Assembly: GCA_040219555.1 (NCBI GenBank)
Contig: JAVJSF010000015.1
Span: forward strand, 1-64,000
Direction of reading: 5' to 3'
Source: JAVJSF01 sp040219555
GTDB taxonomy: Bacteria > Actinomycetota > Thermoleophilia > Miltoncostaeales > Miltoncostaeaceae
Length of the DNA: 64,000 bases
The notes beneath the pieces were generated by a model that worked only from the letters and a program-made list of their open reading frames with translations, did not search any database and had not been told where the DNA came from. Position numbers and translations under genes: made by a program. Shown one piece after another: positions 40,927-48,987 of this stretch (the stretch's first letter is position 1; each line of letters opens with the position of its first letter).

Positions 40927-42339
40927 TCAGGCCCCCGGGCTCTGGGCCACCAGGATGGTCGCGATCAGGACGATGACCATTGAGAGGGCGAGCTCCGCGC
41001 CCACCGTGCGCTGGACCAGGGCCAGGGTGGCCCGCGAGGGCACGCTGACCGAGCGCAGCGCCGCCACGATGCGCCGGTTGTACATCGCCACCCCTCCCAG
41101 GGGCACCAGCAGCGCCAGCTTGTAGAGGATGCTGCGCCCGTAGGCGGTCTGCCACAGCTCGGCCGGGTCGCCCAGCTCGCCCAGGCTGCGCACGAGGCCG
41201 GTGGCGAAGATGGCCACCACGGCCCAGAGCGCCGCCCGGGAGAAGGCCGCCAGGGTGTGGCCGGCGATCGTGCGCCCGCCGGTAGCCGCCACCTTGGGGG
41301 CGCGGAAGTAGACGGCGATCACGAGCGCCAGCCCCGCGATCCAGACCGCCGTGCCGGCGATGTGCACCAGGTGGGAGGCCACCTGGATGCCGGCGAAGTC
41401 GGCCACGCCGGCGTGGCCGCCGTACGAGACCGAGCCGATCACGGCCAGCACGAGCGCGGCCATGACCCCCGTGGCGGCCAGGCTCCCGGTGGCGTCCGCG
41501 GGCCGGGGGTTGCGCCCGGTGCCGTACTCGCGCATGAACTGCACCGCCCCGAGCGCGAACAGCAGGAACAGCAGGGCCGCGCGCAGCTGGACCCCGCTGC
41601 CGAAGTCGGTGCGCCCCAGCACCTCGCTGATGCCCGTGGTGTCGCCCAGGGCGGTCCACACGTCCACGCTCAGGACCCGCGCGCTCTGCACCACCAGGCT
41701 GTAGCCCTGGGCCAGCATCGCCAGGAGGGCCAGCACGCCGAAGAGCATCCAGTAGCTGTCGCGCCACCAGGTGAGGAGCCGCTCGCGCTCTGGGCCCGCG
41801 ACCCCGCCGGCGCCGCGCCACGCGACCCCCCACACCAGGGTGCGGAAGGCCATCAGCCCCAGCAGGCCGCCCAGCGTGACGATCTCGAGGAAGCGGGCGA
41901 CCACGCCCCACGGGCTGTTCTCGGCGGGCCCGCCTCCGCCCTCGCCGAGGAACGGCGGGTCGAGGCGCTGGATGTCGATGCCGAAGGTGAACACCCCCGG
42001 GATGACGTGCGAGTCGGCGCCGATGATCTGGTACTGCACCGTGTAGGTGCCGGCCGGCAGGCCGGGCCGCAGCGGCACCTCCATGACGCGCCGGTCCTCG
42101 GTCACCGCACCGGGCGCCGCGGTGACATCGCGACCGCGCCCGTCCACCACCGTGAAGTCCTCGGGGCGCAACAGCTGGACGCCCTCGTTGAAGGTCACCT
42201 GGACCAGCTCGGGCGGCGTCTGGACGACGCTGAACTGCCCGGGCTTGGACGACAGCTGGAAGGCGTGGCCGAAGGCCTGCGAGGCACCCAGCGCCAGGAG
42301 GGCGAGGGCCATGAGGAATAGCACTGGGAGACGACGCAT
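40927..42339 (-). CDS. CopC-CopD fusion copper protein
   Basis: 470 residues. A signal peptide ends just before GHAFQLSSKPGQF, giving an N-terminal-type histidine as in CopC. The CopC domain (about 25-125; VTFNEGVQLLRPEDFTVVDG, LPAGTYTVQYQIIGADSHVI, PGVFTFGI) is followed by an eight-helix CopD membrane domain (about 150-465; FLEIVTLGGLLGLMAFRTLV, ASHLVHIAGTAVWIAGLALV, ILYKLALLVPLGGVAMYNR). Such proteins move copper across the membrane from the periplasmic-type space. YcnI (13805-14476) and a CopD-like DUF2269 protein (50182-50646) also occur in this window, so copper handling is spread over three sites. Confidence 0.9.
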   Translation of the reverse strand: MRRLPVLFLMALALLALGASQAFGHAFQLSSKPGQFSVVQTPPELVQVTFNEGVQLLRPEDFTVVDGRGRDVTAAPGAVTEDRRVMEVPLRPGLPAGTYTVQYQIIGADSHVIPGVFTFGIDIQRLDPPFLGEGGGGPAENSPWGVVARFLEIVTLGGLLGLMAFRTLVWGVAWRGAGGVAGPERERLLTWWRDSYWMLFGVLALLAMLAQGYSLVVQSARVLSVDVWTALGDTTGISEVLGRTDFGSGVQLRAALLFLLFALGAVQFMREYGTGRNPRPADATGSLAATGVMAALVLAVIGSVSYGGHAGVADFAGIQVASHLVHIAGTAVWIAGLALVIAVYFRAPKVAATGGRTIAGHTLAAFSRAALWAVVAIFATGLVRSLGELGDPAELWQTAYGRSILYKLALLVPLGGVAMYNRRIVAALRSVSVPSRATLALVQRTVGAELALSMVIVLIATILVAQSPGA

Positions 42340-42436
42340 CACCCGATGGTACGCGCGGGGGGGCGCATCGGACCTGCGGGCGCGGTGGTAGCCTCGCCCG
42401 TCGGTACGGATGTCGCACAGCGATCGGGAGGACAGC

Positions 42437-43216
42437 GTGTCGGATCTCCTCGCCGGGACCACCGGGCTGGTGGTGGGCGTGGCCAACAAGCGCAGCATCG
42501 CGTGGGCCATCGCCCGCACGCTCGATGCCGCCGGCGCGCGGCAGGTGCTCACCTTCCAGGGCGAGCGCACCGAGGGCGAGGTGCGCAAGCTCGCCGAGAC
42601 ACTGGACAACTGCGTGGGCGTCCTGCCGCTCGACGTCCAGGACGACGCCCAGACCTCGGCCTCGATGGCCGAGGCGGGGGCGCTGCTGGACGGGCGCATC
42701 GACACCCTGGTCCACGCGGTGGCCTACGCGTCGCCCGACGACCTGGGCGGGCGCTTCGTGGACACCTCGCGCGAGGGCTTCCACCTGGCGCTGGACGTGT
42801 CGGCGTTCTCGCTGGCGCAACTGGCGCGCGAGGCCGAGCCGTTCATGCGCGAGCACGGCGGCTCGATCATGGCCCTCACCTACATCGCCGCCGAGCGGGC
42901 CGTGCCCGGCTACAACGTGATGGGCGTGGCCAAGGCCGCGCTGGAGTGCATCGTCCGCTACCTGGCCTGGGACCTGGGCGAGTCGGCCATCAGGGTGAAC
43001 GCGATCTCCGCCGGCCCGGTGCGTACGCTCGCCGCCCGCGGGATCCCCGGCTTCGGGACGATGGCCGACACCATCAACTCCCGCACGCCGCTGCGGCGGG
43101 CGATCGACCAGGACGAGGTGGCCGACACGGCCCTCTACCTGGCCTCGCCGCTGTCGAAGGCCGTGACGGGCGAGACGATCTTCGTGGACGCCGGCTTCCA
43201 CGCGATGGGGCTGTAG
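42437..43216 (+). CDS. fabI: Enoyl-[acyl-carrier-protein] reductase (NADH), FabI
   Basis: A 259-residue short-chain dehydrogenase-type enzyme for the last step of the fatty-acid elongation cycle. The N-terminal cofactor site is GLVVGVANKRSIAWAIA. The catalytic pair Y-x6-K is Tyr159 and Lys166 in AVPGYNVMGVAK, with Tyr149 also conserved. AGPVRTLAARGIPGF and PLRRAIDQDEVADTALYL are family hallmarks. It is the target of triclosan and isoniazid-type drugs in relatives. GTG 42437 is chosen because GGGAGG lies five bases upstream; a longer reading from ATG 42410 would lack this. It is divergent from the CopC-CopD gene. Confidence 0.95.
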   Translation: MSDLLAGTTGLVVGVANKRSIAWAIARTLDAAGARQVLTFQGERTEGEVRKLAETLDNCVGVLPLDVQDDAQTSASMAEAGALLDGRIDTLVHAVAYASPDDLGGRFVDTSREGFHLALDVSAFSLAQLAREAEPFMREHGGSIMALTYIAAERAVPGYNVMGVAKAALECIVRYLAWDLGESAIRVNAISAGPVRTLAARGIPGFGTMADTINSRTPLRRAIDQDEVADTALYLASPLSKAVTGETIFVDAGFHAMGL

Positions 43217-43230
43217 GACCACCCGCCCAC

Positions 43231-43878
43231 GTGCGCATCGGGGTGATCACCGACACGCACGTGGGCGAGCACCTGCCCGAGCTCCCGCGGGAGGCCCTGC
43301 GGGCGCTCCGGGGGGTGGACCTGGTGATCCACGCCGGCGACCTCTCGCTGCCGGGGGTGCTGGGAAGGCTGGAGGAGGTGGCCCCGGTGGTGGCCGTGCG
43401 CGGCAACCACGACGAGGACGGCGGCGGGCACGGGCTGCCGGCCATGGCCTGGGTGCGGGCCGGGGCGACGACCATCGCGGTCACCCACGGCACCCGCGGC
43501 TGGCTCACCGAGCGCCTGGGCGCGGCCTCGGCACTGATGCGTCGCGACCCGCACGCGATGGGATTCGACCGGGCGATGCTGCGCCGCGGCCGCGGCGCAG
43601 ACGTGGTGGTCACCGGGCACACGCACATGCCGGTGCAGCGGCGCGTGGGCGGGACCCTGCTCTTCTCGCCCGGCGCGCTGTATGTCCCCGAGTCCGACCC
43701 CTGGTACGAGTGGACCGGCCCGGGCCGCCGCGCGTACCGCACCCTGCGCCGGCTGGTGCCCGAGGAGGCGCGCCGGCCGGCCGTGGGGGTGCTGGAGGTG
43801 CGCGGGCGCGCCGTGCACGCGCACCGGATCCTGCTGGAGGAACCGCTGCGCGGGCGGGCGGGCGGGCGGGCGGCATGA
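43231..43878 (+). CDS. Metallophosphoesterase, YfcE/MJ0936-like
   Basis: A 215-residue calcineurin-like phosphoesterase. All metal motifs are visible: ITDTHVGE (D-x-H), VIHAGDLSLPG (G-D), AVRGNHDEDGG (G-N-H-D/E), IAVTHGTRGW (T-H-G) and VVTGHTHMPVQRR (G-H-T-H). The family hydrolyses phosphodiesters, and YfcE acts on artificial substrates only, so the natural target is unknown. GTG 43231 starts 15 bases after the fabI stop, so it is likely co-transcribed with it. Its stop overlaps the next start (ATGA). Confidence 0.9.
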   Translation: MRIGVITDTHVGEHLPELPREALRALRGVDLVIHAGDLSLPGVLGRLEEVAPVVAVRGNHDEDGGGHGLPAMAWVRAGATTIAVTHGTRGWLTERLGAASALMRRDPHAMGFDRAMLRRGRGADVVVTGHTHMPVQRRVGGTLLFSPGALYVPESDPWYEWTGPGRRAYRTLRRLVPEEARRPAVGVLEVRGRAVHAHRILLEEPLRGRAGGRAA

Positions 43879-45101
43879 GCGGCGCGCCCGTCGGCGGCGG
43901 CTCCGCAGGCGCCGCGATGGAGCCCCAGGAGCGATCGGCCATCGAGGCGCACTTCCGCCGCGCCGGCCTGCCCCACCTGGCGCACGACTACGACCCGCGC
44001 GAGGACACGCTCACGCGTCTGTGGCCGGCCCTGGTCCTGCTGCTGCTGGCCGGGCTCTCGATGGCCCTGCGGCCGGAGTGGGAGTGGTGGCGACACGGCC
44101 TGGCGGTGACGGCCGGGGCGCTTGTGGCGATCGCCGGACTGGCGGTGGTGAACCTGGTGCGCGGGCGGCGGGCGCTGCGCAGACCGGACGACATCGGCTT
44201 CCTGGAGGCCGGGGTGTTCGTGCTCACCCCGGCGCTCGCCAGCGCGCTCCTGGGCGACGACTGGTCGCGCACCGCCACCATCGCGGCGGTTTCGGCGGGG
44301 GTCGCCGTGGCGCTCTACGGGCTCACCAGCGGCGGCGTGCTCCCGATGCTGGTACACCAGTGGCGGCCGGCGCTGGAGGGTGTGGTCGACACGGCGGCCG
44401 TGGCCCTGCGGGCGCTGCCGCCACTGATCGCGGTGCTGCTGTTCCTGGCCGTCGCCGGCGAGACCTGGCGGGCCTTCGGGCGCCTGGAGGGGTGGCGCTT
44501 CGGTGCGCTGCTGCTGGGGCTGGCGGGCCTGGCGGCGATCATCCTCATCTTCGGCCTCGCCGAGGAACGGCGCGGGCTGTACGCCCGGGACCCGGCCGGG
44601 CGGATGGCCGAGGACGCCCGGCGCACGCCGGCGGCGCCGCTGGTGGCGCGCGGGGTGGACCCCCTGTGGCCGGCGCTCACGCGCCCGGAGCGCGCCAACG
44701 TGGCCGGCGCGCTGCTGCTGGGCCTGATCCTGCGGGTGGTCATCGTGGGTGTGGCGGTGGGGCTCGCCCTGCTGGCGGTCTCGGTGGTCGTCATGGACCG
44801 CGCGCTCACCGCCGAGTGGACCGGCGCCGAGCCGGACGTGCTGCTGGCCCTGAACATCGCGGGTAGCGAGGTGGTGCTCACCTCGGCGGCGGTGCGCGTG
44901 GCCGCGGCGCTCGGCGTCTTCGCCGCGCTCTACTTCGTGGCGGTGGCGCTGGCCGAAGGGCGCAACCGGGAGGAGTTCCTGGACGATGAACTGGCGCGGC
45001 TGCGGCGGGTGATGGCCGAGTGGTCCTACTACCGCGGCGCCATCGCCGCAGACCAGGGGCGGGAACGGGGCGATGAGACGGCGGGCGAGGGGTCCGGATG
45101 A
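43875..45101 (+). CDS. Multi-pass membrane protein, function unknown
   Basis: 408 residues with a soluble N-terminal part (about 1-45) and eight or more hydrophobic helices: LWPALVLLLLAGLSMAL, GLAVTAGALVAIAGLAVVNL, VFVLTPALASALLGDDW, VSAGVAVALYGLTSGGVLP, LPPLIAVLLFLAVAGETW, GALLLGLAGLAAIILIFGL, LLLGLILRVVIVGVAVGLAL and LGVFAALYFVAVALAEG. The C-terminus is soluble and acidic (EEFLDDELARLRRVMAEW). I do not recognise a transporter signature or family. Overlaps with both neighbours place it in one operon with the phosphoesterase and the following hypothetical gene. Confidence 0.7.
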   Translation: MSGAPVGGGSAGAAMEPQERSAIEAHFRRAGLPHLAHDYDPREDTLTRLWPALVLLLLAGLSMALRPEWEWWRHGLAVTAGALVAIAGLAVVNLVRGRRALRRPDDIGFLEAGVFVLTPALASALLGDDWSRTATIAAVSAGVAVALYGLTSGGVLPMLVHQWRPALEGVVDTAAVALRALPPLIAVLLFLAVAGETWRAFGRLEGWRFGALLLGLAGLAAIILIFGLAEERRGLYARDPAGRMAEDARRTPAAPLVARGVDPLWPALTRPERANVAGALLLGLILRVVIVGVAVGLALLAVSVVVMDRALTAEWTGAEPDVLLALNIAGSEVVLTSAAVRVAAALGVFAALYFVAVALAEGRNREEFLDDELARLRRVMAEWSYYRGAIAADQGRERGDETAGEGSG

Positions 45102-46081
45102 GTGAGGCGCAGGTTCTGGGCGCGGGCGTGCGGGCGGCGGTCGCCGACGGCGGCACCCTCCTGATGGCGATGCCCGGGGACGGCGCGGGCACGGGGCTCG
45201 TCCTGGTGGCCCGGGATCCCGGGGGTGCCGAGCGCTGGCGACGCGCGATCGAGGCGCCCGCCCGTGGCGACGCGCCACCGCTCCTGGCGGTGGAGGGAGG
45301 CGACGCCCTCGTGTGGGGCGAGGGCCGCCACACGACCTGGCTCGATCGCACGGGCGAAGTGGTGGCGAGCTTCCCTGTCGGCGACCGCGCCGCGCTGCTG
45401 GGGCGCGGTGCGGTGTGGCGCATCGTGGCCAGCGAGGGCTCGGACGTCCTCGAGCGCCACCGCATCACCGAGCGGGGCGTGGCGCAGGACGTGATGCCGC
45501 TCACGCTGGGCCGGCCCGCCGGCCAGGTGGCGCTGGCGCGCGCGGCCGCCGACGGCACCTGGGCCTATGCCACCGCCCGCTCCCCCGGACTGCTGGGCGG
45601 CAAGGGGGCGATGCTGCTGGCGCACGCCGAGTGGCCGCTGCCGCCGGCGCTGACCGTGGGCGCGCGCAACCTGCCGCTGCGGATGGTGGTGGTGGACGAG
45701 ACGGTCTTCACCAGCGAGCCGCGCGGCCTGACGCGCGACGGGCGCCGCTATCAGCGCGGGCGCTGGTTCCTGTTCCCCGGGCCGGCGGGCCTGGCCGCGG
45801 TCGGGCCACAGGGCCCGGCCACCATCGAGGCCGAGGGCGCGCCCGTGCCGCTGGAGGTGGAGGCGGCGGAGGCGATGGCCGACGCCGACTCGGTGCGGCA
45901 CTCGGGCGGCCTGGTCTGGTGGGAGGGCTGCGCCTGGGATGCCGCCGGCGACCCGGTGTGCGGACTGGTGCCGGCCGAGGGCGAGCGCCCCCTGTGGTGC
46001 GACGGCCACTCGGTGGTGCTGTGGCGCGCCGACGACACCGTGGTGCGCCGGCCGCTGGCCCCGGACGAGCGCGTGGGGTAG
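45098..46081 (+). CDS. Hypothetical protein, possible beta-propeller
   Basis: 327 residues with short repeating strand-turn patterns such as GGTLLMAMPGDG, GLVLVARDPGGAERWRRAI, GGDALVWGEGRHTTWLDRTG and DRAALLGRGAVWRIVASEG. Such spacing of W and G in strands is consistent with a six- or seven-bladed beta-propeller, but the blades are too irregular to be sure. There is no signal peptide, so it is likely cytosolic. The start overlaps the membrane-protein stop (ATGA). The function is unknown. Confidence 0.65.
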   Translation: MSEAQVLGAGVRAAVADGGTLLMAMPGDGAGTGLVLVARDPGGAERWRRAIEAPARGDAPPLLAVEGGDALVWGEGRHTTWLDRTGEVVASFPVGDRAALLGRGAVWRIVASEGSDVLERHRITERGVAQDVMPLTLGRPAGQVALARAAADGTWAYATARSPGLLGGKGAMLLAHAEWPLPPALTVGARNLPLRMVVVDETVFTSEPRGLTRDGRRYQRGRWFLFPGPAGLAAVGPQGPATIEAEGAPVPLEVEAAEAMADADSVRHSGGLVWWEGCAWDAAGDPVCGLVPAEGERPLWCDGHSVVLWRADDTVVRRPLAPDERVG

Positions 46082-46120
46082 GCCGGGCGGTAGGTGAGCC
46101 CTTCCCCGGGCGCTCGCCTG

Positions 46121-46432
46121 TCAGCCCCCGCAGTCCTCCAGCCCGGCCGCGGCGCGCTCGTCCAGGTCGCGCAATCGCTCCCAGAAGCCGCGCAGCGTGA
46201 AGGGGTAGGCCAGATCCTCGCGCAGGGTGGCGGTGGCCAGCGTCATCCCGCCCGCGTGGTGACTGACGCCGGTGGGCAGGCGCGACTCGCCGGCCACCAG
46301 CGCCTCGAGCGCCCAGATGTCGGGCAGCACCAGGGCGCGCAGCAGATCCGTCAGATCGGCGATGTCGACGTCGTCGCGGAACACGGCCGGCAGGCTACCG
46401 GCGACCTCGGCGATCCTGGCGCTCCGGCGCAA
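46121..46432 (-). CDS. Small hypothetical protein
   Basis: 103 residues, mainly helical (DVDIADLTDLLRALVLPDIW, ALEALVAGESRLPTGVSHHA, YPFTLRGFWERLRDLDERAA) and ending in DCGG. I do not recognise it. It is convergent with the preceding gene, separated by an imperfect stem at about 46092-46119, and divergent from the MerR-type gene, whose promoter lies in the 52-bp spacer. Coding bias supports it; the exact start is uncertain, and a GTG near residue 17 is an alternative. Confidence 0.5.
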   Translation of the reverse strand: MRRSARIAEVAGSLPAVFRDDVDIADLTDLLRALVLPDIWALEALVAGESRLPTGVSHHAGGMTLATATLREDLAYPFTLRGFWERLRDLDERAAAGLEDCGG

Positions 46433-46446
46433 GGACCGGGGGCGCC

Positions 46447-46478
46447 TTGACCTTGGACCGCACTCCAGGGTCTACCCT
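46447..46478 (+). promoter_or_regulatory. MerR-type promoter and operator (20-bp spacer)
   Basis: TTGACC (46447-46452) and TACCCT (46473-46478) are separated by 20 bp, longer than the usual 17 and typical of promoters that MerR-family proteins untwist. Within the spacer is a dyad, ACCTTGGA and TCCAGGGT around CCGCAC, with arms matching at 7 of 8 positions. The MerR-type gene starts seven bases after the -10 box, so the regulator would control its own operon. Confidence 0.8.
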
Positions 46479-46484
46479 CACCCC

Positions 46485-46919
46485 ATGGGCACGACGACGA
46501 GCACCTCGGGGGGCCTGCGGGTCGGCGAACTCGCCGCCGCGGCCGGCGTGGGCAACGACACCATCCGCTTCTACGAGCGCGAGGGGCTGCTGCCGGCGCC
46601 GCCGCGCACCGAGGGCGGCTACCGCTCCTACGGACCCGATGCGGTCGAGCGGCTGCGGTTCATCCGGGGCTGCCGGCGGCTGGGCCTGCGGCTGGCCGAG
46701 ATCCGCGAGCTGCTGAGCATCCGCGATACCGGCGCCTGCCCGTGCGGGCCGGCGGAGGAGGTGCTTCAGCGGCGGATCGACGAGGTCGACGCCGAGCTCG
46801 CGCGGCTCACCGAACTGCGGGCCAGCATGGACCGCATGGCGACGCTGCTCGCGCGCGGCGAGTGCGGATCGCCCCTGGGCGAGCCCTCCTGGTGTCCCCC
46901 CGACCGGGAGAGGGGGTGA
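46485..46919 (+). CDS. MerR-family metal-responsive regulator
   Basis: 144 residues. The winged helix N-terminus has LRVGELAAAAGVGNDTIRFY, EREGLLPAPPRTEGGYRSYG and PDAVERLRFIRGCRRLGL. A long dimerisation helix (about 90-122) leads to a C-terminal metal loop. Cysteines at 85 and 87 (GACPCGPA), 127 (RGECGSP) and 137 (PSWCPP) fit a thiol-rich site like those of MerR, ZntR and PbrR; the C-x-C pair and C-x9-C loop do not match any one of them exactly. A metal such as Zn, Cd, Pb or Hg is likely, but which one cannot be told. It has its own long-spacer promoter and is coupled to the cysteine-rich peptide downstream. Confidence 0.9.
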   Translation: MGTTTSTSGGLRVGELAAAAGVGNDTIRFYEREGLLPAPPRTEGGYRSYGPDAVERLRFIRGCRRLGLRLAEIRELLSIRDTGACPCGPAEEVLQRRIDEVDAELARLTELRASMDRMATLLARGECGSPLGEPSWCPPDRERG

Positions 46920-47008
46920 TGACCATGACCCACCTCCGAGTTGCGCTGATCGAGAGCGACCCCGAGTGCTGCCCAGACGGCTGCACCTGCGGCTGCCGCT
47001 GCTGCTGA
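46919..47008 (+). CDS. 29-residue cysteine-rich peptide (metallothionein-like)
   Basis: ATG 46919 overlaps the MerR-type stop by one base (TGATG), with GGGAGAGGGGG upstream as ribosome-binding site. The product is 29 residues: a short N-terminus (MTMTHLRVALIESDPE) and a tail CCPDGCTCGCRCC, in which 7 of the last 13 residues are cysteine. An internal ATG at 46925 could also start it. The Cys density matches metal-binding peptides, although it is shorter than bacterial metallothioneins such as SmtA or MymT. Its position behind a metal-sensing regulator supports metal chelation or delivery. This function is inference; the reading frame and coupling are directly visible. Confidence 0.72.
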   Translation: MTMTHLRVALIESDPECCPDGCTCGCRCC

Positions 47009-47075
47009 GGGGCCGTCGTAGATCTCCTGGGCGCGCCGGAGGCCCGCCTCGGAGACCGGATGCGCCCTCCACGAC

Positions 47076-47102
47076 GAAGGGCCCGCGCATGGCGGGCCCT
47101 TC
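47076..47102. terminator. Bidirectional terminator between the MerR operon and the tRNA genes
   Basis: A perfect 11-bp stem GAAGGGCCCGC / GCGGGCCCTTC with loop GCATG. It lies after the cysteine peptide on the plus strand and just after tRNA-Asp on the minus strand. Confidence 0.8.
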
Positions 47103-47109
47103 GGTGAGG

Positions 47110-47184
47110 CGGGAGTGACGGGACTCGAACCCGCGGCCTCCGGATTGACAGTCCGGTGCTCTAACCAATCTGAGCTACACCCCC
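47110..47184 (-). tRNA. tRNA-Asp (anticodon GTC)
   Basis: A complete cloverleaf on the minus strand: acceptor GGGGGTG pairs with CACTCCC (one G-T pair), discriminator G, D-arm AGCTCAG, anticodon stem CCGGA/TCCGG with loop CTGTCAA, T-arm GCGGGTTCGAGTCCCGT. CCA is not encoded. The anticodon GTC is at 47147-47149 (complement). It follows tRNA-Val by 27 bases. Confidence 0.96.
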
Positions 47185-47211
47185 AACGGCGGCGCGACGG
47201 GCAGGAGCGAG

Positions 47212-47284
47212 TGGGCGGTGGCAGATTTGAACTGCCGGCCCCCTGCGTGTAAGGCAGGTGCTCTAACCGCTGAGCTAACCGCCC
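47212..47284 (-). tRNA. tRNA-Val (anticodon TAC)
   Basis: A complete cloverleaf on the minus strand: acceptor GGGCGGT pairs with ACCGCCC, discriminator A, D-arm AGCTCAG, anticodon stem CCTGC/GCAGG with loop CTTACAC, T-arm GGCAGTTCAAATCTGCC. CCA is not encoded. The anticodon TAC (complement of 47249-47251) reads GTA and, by wobble, GTG codons. It is upstream of tRNA-Asp in the same transcript. Confidence 0.96.
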
Positions 47285-47434
47285 GAACCGCGTCGGCCGC
47301 GGAACGATACCAGCGGAACCCCTGCGCGGGTAGCGGCGATCGACGGCTCCCCTGATGCGATCGCCCCGCACGACGACCGCCCCCGCGGCTAGATTGGGCG
47401 CGACACGCGGCGGGAGGGTCCAGGGAGGCTCGGT

Positions 47435-48955
47435 ATGTGGCTCACGTTCACCTCAGGGGGTGAGGAGGGCACCTCGGTCCAGGCGACCGGGGAGCGCTTC
47501 ATCATCGGCCGCGACGACGGCTGTGACCTGGTCGTCGCCGACGAGCGCGCATCGCGCCAGCACGCGTACCTGCGCATCCTCGGCAACGGCCGGGCCGAGC
47601 TCCACGACCTGGGGTCCGCCAACGGCACCTTCGTCAACGGCCACCGCATCACCGGCCCGGTGATGCTGAGTGGCGGCGAGCAACTCCAGTTCGGCAACAC
47701 CACCCTCACCACCTCGCTGCGCGAGCCCTCGGACAACGCCACCATGATCGGCGTCACGCCGGCGGGCCTGGGCACCGTGGTGGATGCCCCGCCCGAGACG
47801 GCCGGCATCACCGGGGCCTCCGGGTCCACCCCGCCGGCCGGCCCCGAGCCGTCGGGAGCCGGTCGCACCCCCACCCCCTCAACCATCGAGCGCATCAAGC
47901 TGCGCAAGTCGGTGCGCACGGCCACGGTCCTCGCCGCCACCGCGGTGGCGGCCGCCGTCGTGGTGGTGGTGCTGTTCGCCACGGGGGTCTTCAGCTCCGA
48001 CGAGACCGACGAGCCCGACGTCCCCGAGATCGTGGCCCAGGTGGCCCCGTCCACGGTGGTGGTGTTCTCCGAGGTGAACGGCGAGATCCAGGGCAACGGC
48101 ACGGGCTGGGTGCTGGATGCCGACGAGGGCCTGATCGTCACCAACGCGCACGTCGTCAACGGCGGCGAGACGTTCTCGGTGGGCGTGGACGACCAGCAGC
48201 GCGATGCCAGCGTGGTGGGCGTGGCCACCTGCGACGACCTGGCCGTGCTGCGCGTGGGCGACACCTCCGACCTGGTGACCCTGCCGCTGCTGGACAGCCA
48301 GTCCGACCTGCGCCAGGGAGAGCGGGTCGTCGCCCTCGGTTTCCCGGGCAGCGCCTCGCTGTCGAGCAACCTCACGACCACCACGGGTGTCGTGTCGGTG
48401 GTGCAGACCAGTTTCGACCTGCAGGCGGTGGACGTGCCGCAGTACCCCAACGTCATCCAGACCGACACCGTGATCAACCCGGGCAACTCCGGCGGGCCGC
48501 TGGTGAACCACAAGGGTGAGCTGGTGGGGGTCAACTCGGCGGGCATCACGCTGCTGGGCGGGCGCACCATCCAGGGCCAGGGCTACGCGGTGGGCATCGA
48601 CCGGGTGAAGGAGATCGTCCCGCTCCTGGCCGAGGGGCGCTCGCTGGGCTGGAGTGGCATGGGCTTCACCTACATCGAGGACCCGAGCGAGTTCGAGGAA
48701 GAGTTCCGCAGCTCCGGCTTCCCGCTGGTGCCGGGCCTGGTGGTGCTCACCGCGACCGAGGGCACCCCGGCCGAGGAGGCCGGCTTCGGCCAGCGCCCCG
48801 TGCTGGTGACCGACGTCAACGGCACCTCGATGGACGGCGGGCTCCCCACCTACTGCACGGCGCTGGGCGATGCCGAGCAGGCGCAGGAGGCCACGTTCAC
48901 CGTCGTGCAGGAGGGCGCCACCTCGTCCCAGGATGTCACCGTCCGGTTCCCCTGA
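47435..48955 (+). CDS. FHA-HtrA membrane serine protease
   Basis: 506 residues. An N-terminal FHA domain (about 6-95) has Gly25-Arg26 (FIIGRDDGCDLVV), Ser40 (ERASRQHAYL) and Asn63 (GSANGTFVNG), the residues that bind phosphothreonine. A Pro/Thr linker leads to one transmembrane helix (about 161-186). Outside is an HtrA-type protease with triad His239 (VTNAHVV), Asp268 (CDDLAVLRV) and Ser352 (NPGNSGGPLV), then a divergent PDZ-like region (about 400-500). This links cytosolic phosphothreonine recognition to an extracytoplasmic protease, a plausible way for a Ser/Thr kinase to control envelope proteolysis; no kinase is nearby. GGGAGG precedes ATG 47435. Confidence 0.92.
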   Translation: MWLTFTSGGEEGTSVQATGERFIIGRDDGCDLVVADERASRQHAYLRILGNGRAELHDLGSANGTFVNGHRITGPVMLSGGEQLQFGNTTLTTSLREPSDNATMIGVTPAGLGTVVDAPPETAGITGASGSTPPAGPEPSGAGRTPTPSTIERIKLRKSVRTATVLAATAVAAAVVVVVLFATGVFSSDETDEPDVPEIVAQVAPSTVVVFSEVNGEIQGNGTGWVLDADEGLIVTNAHVVNGGETFSVGVDDQQRDASVVGVATCDDLAVLRVGDTSDLVTLPLLDSQSDLRQGERVVALGFPGSASLSSNLTTTTGVVSVVQTSFDLQAVDVPQYPNVIQTDTVINPGNSGGPLVNHKGELVGVNSAGITLLGGRTIQGQGYAVGIDRVKEIVPLLAEGRSLGWSGMGFTYIEDPSEFEEEFRSSGFPLVPGLVVLTATEGTPAEEAGFGQRPVLVTDVNGTSMDGGLPTYCTALGDAEQAQEATFTVVQEGATSSQDVTVRFP

Positions 48956-48987
48956 GTGGAGCCGGCGACGCGGAGGTACGGCACGGG

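Noticed and set aside
46395..47168. A long minus-strand open frame over the tRNA-Asp gene and the MerR region
   Set aside because: Its first residues are simply a translation of the tRNA-Asp gene, and the rest runs antisense to the MerR-type gene. It has no ribosome-binding site.
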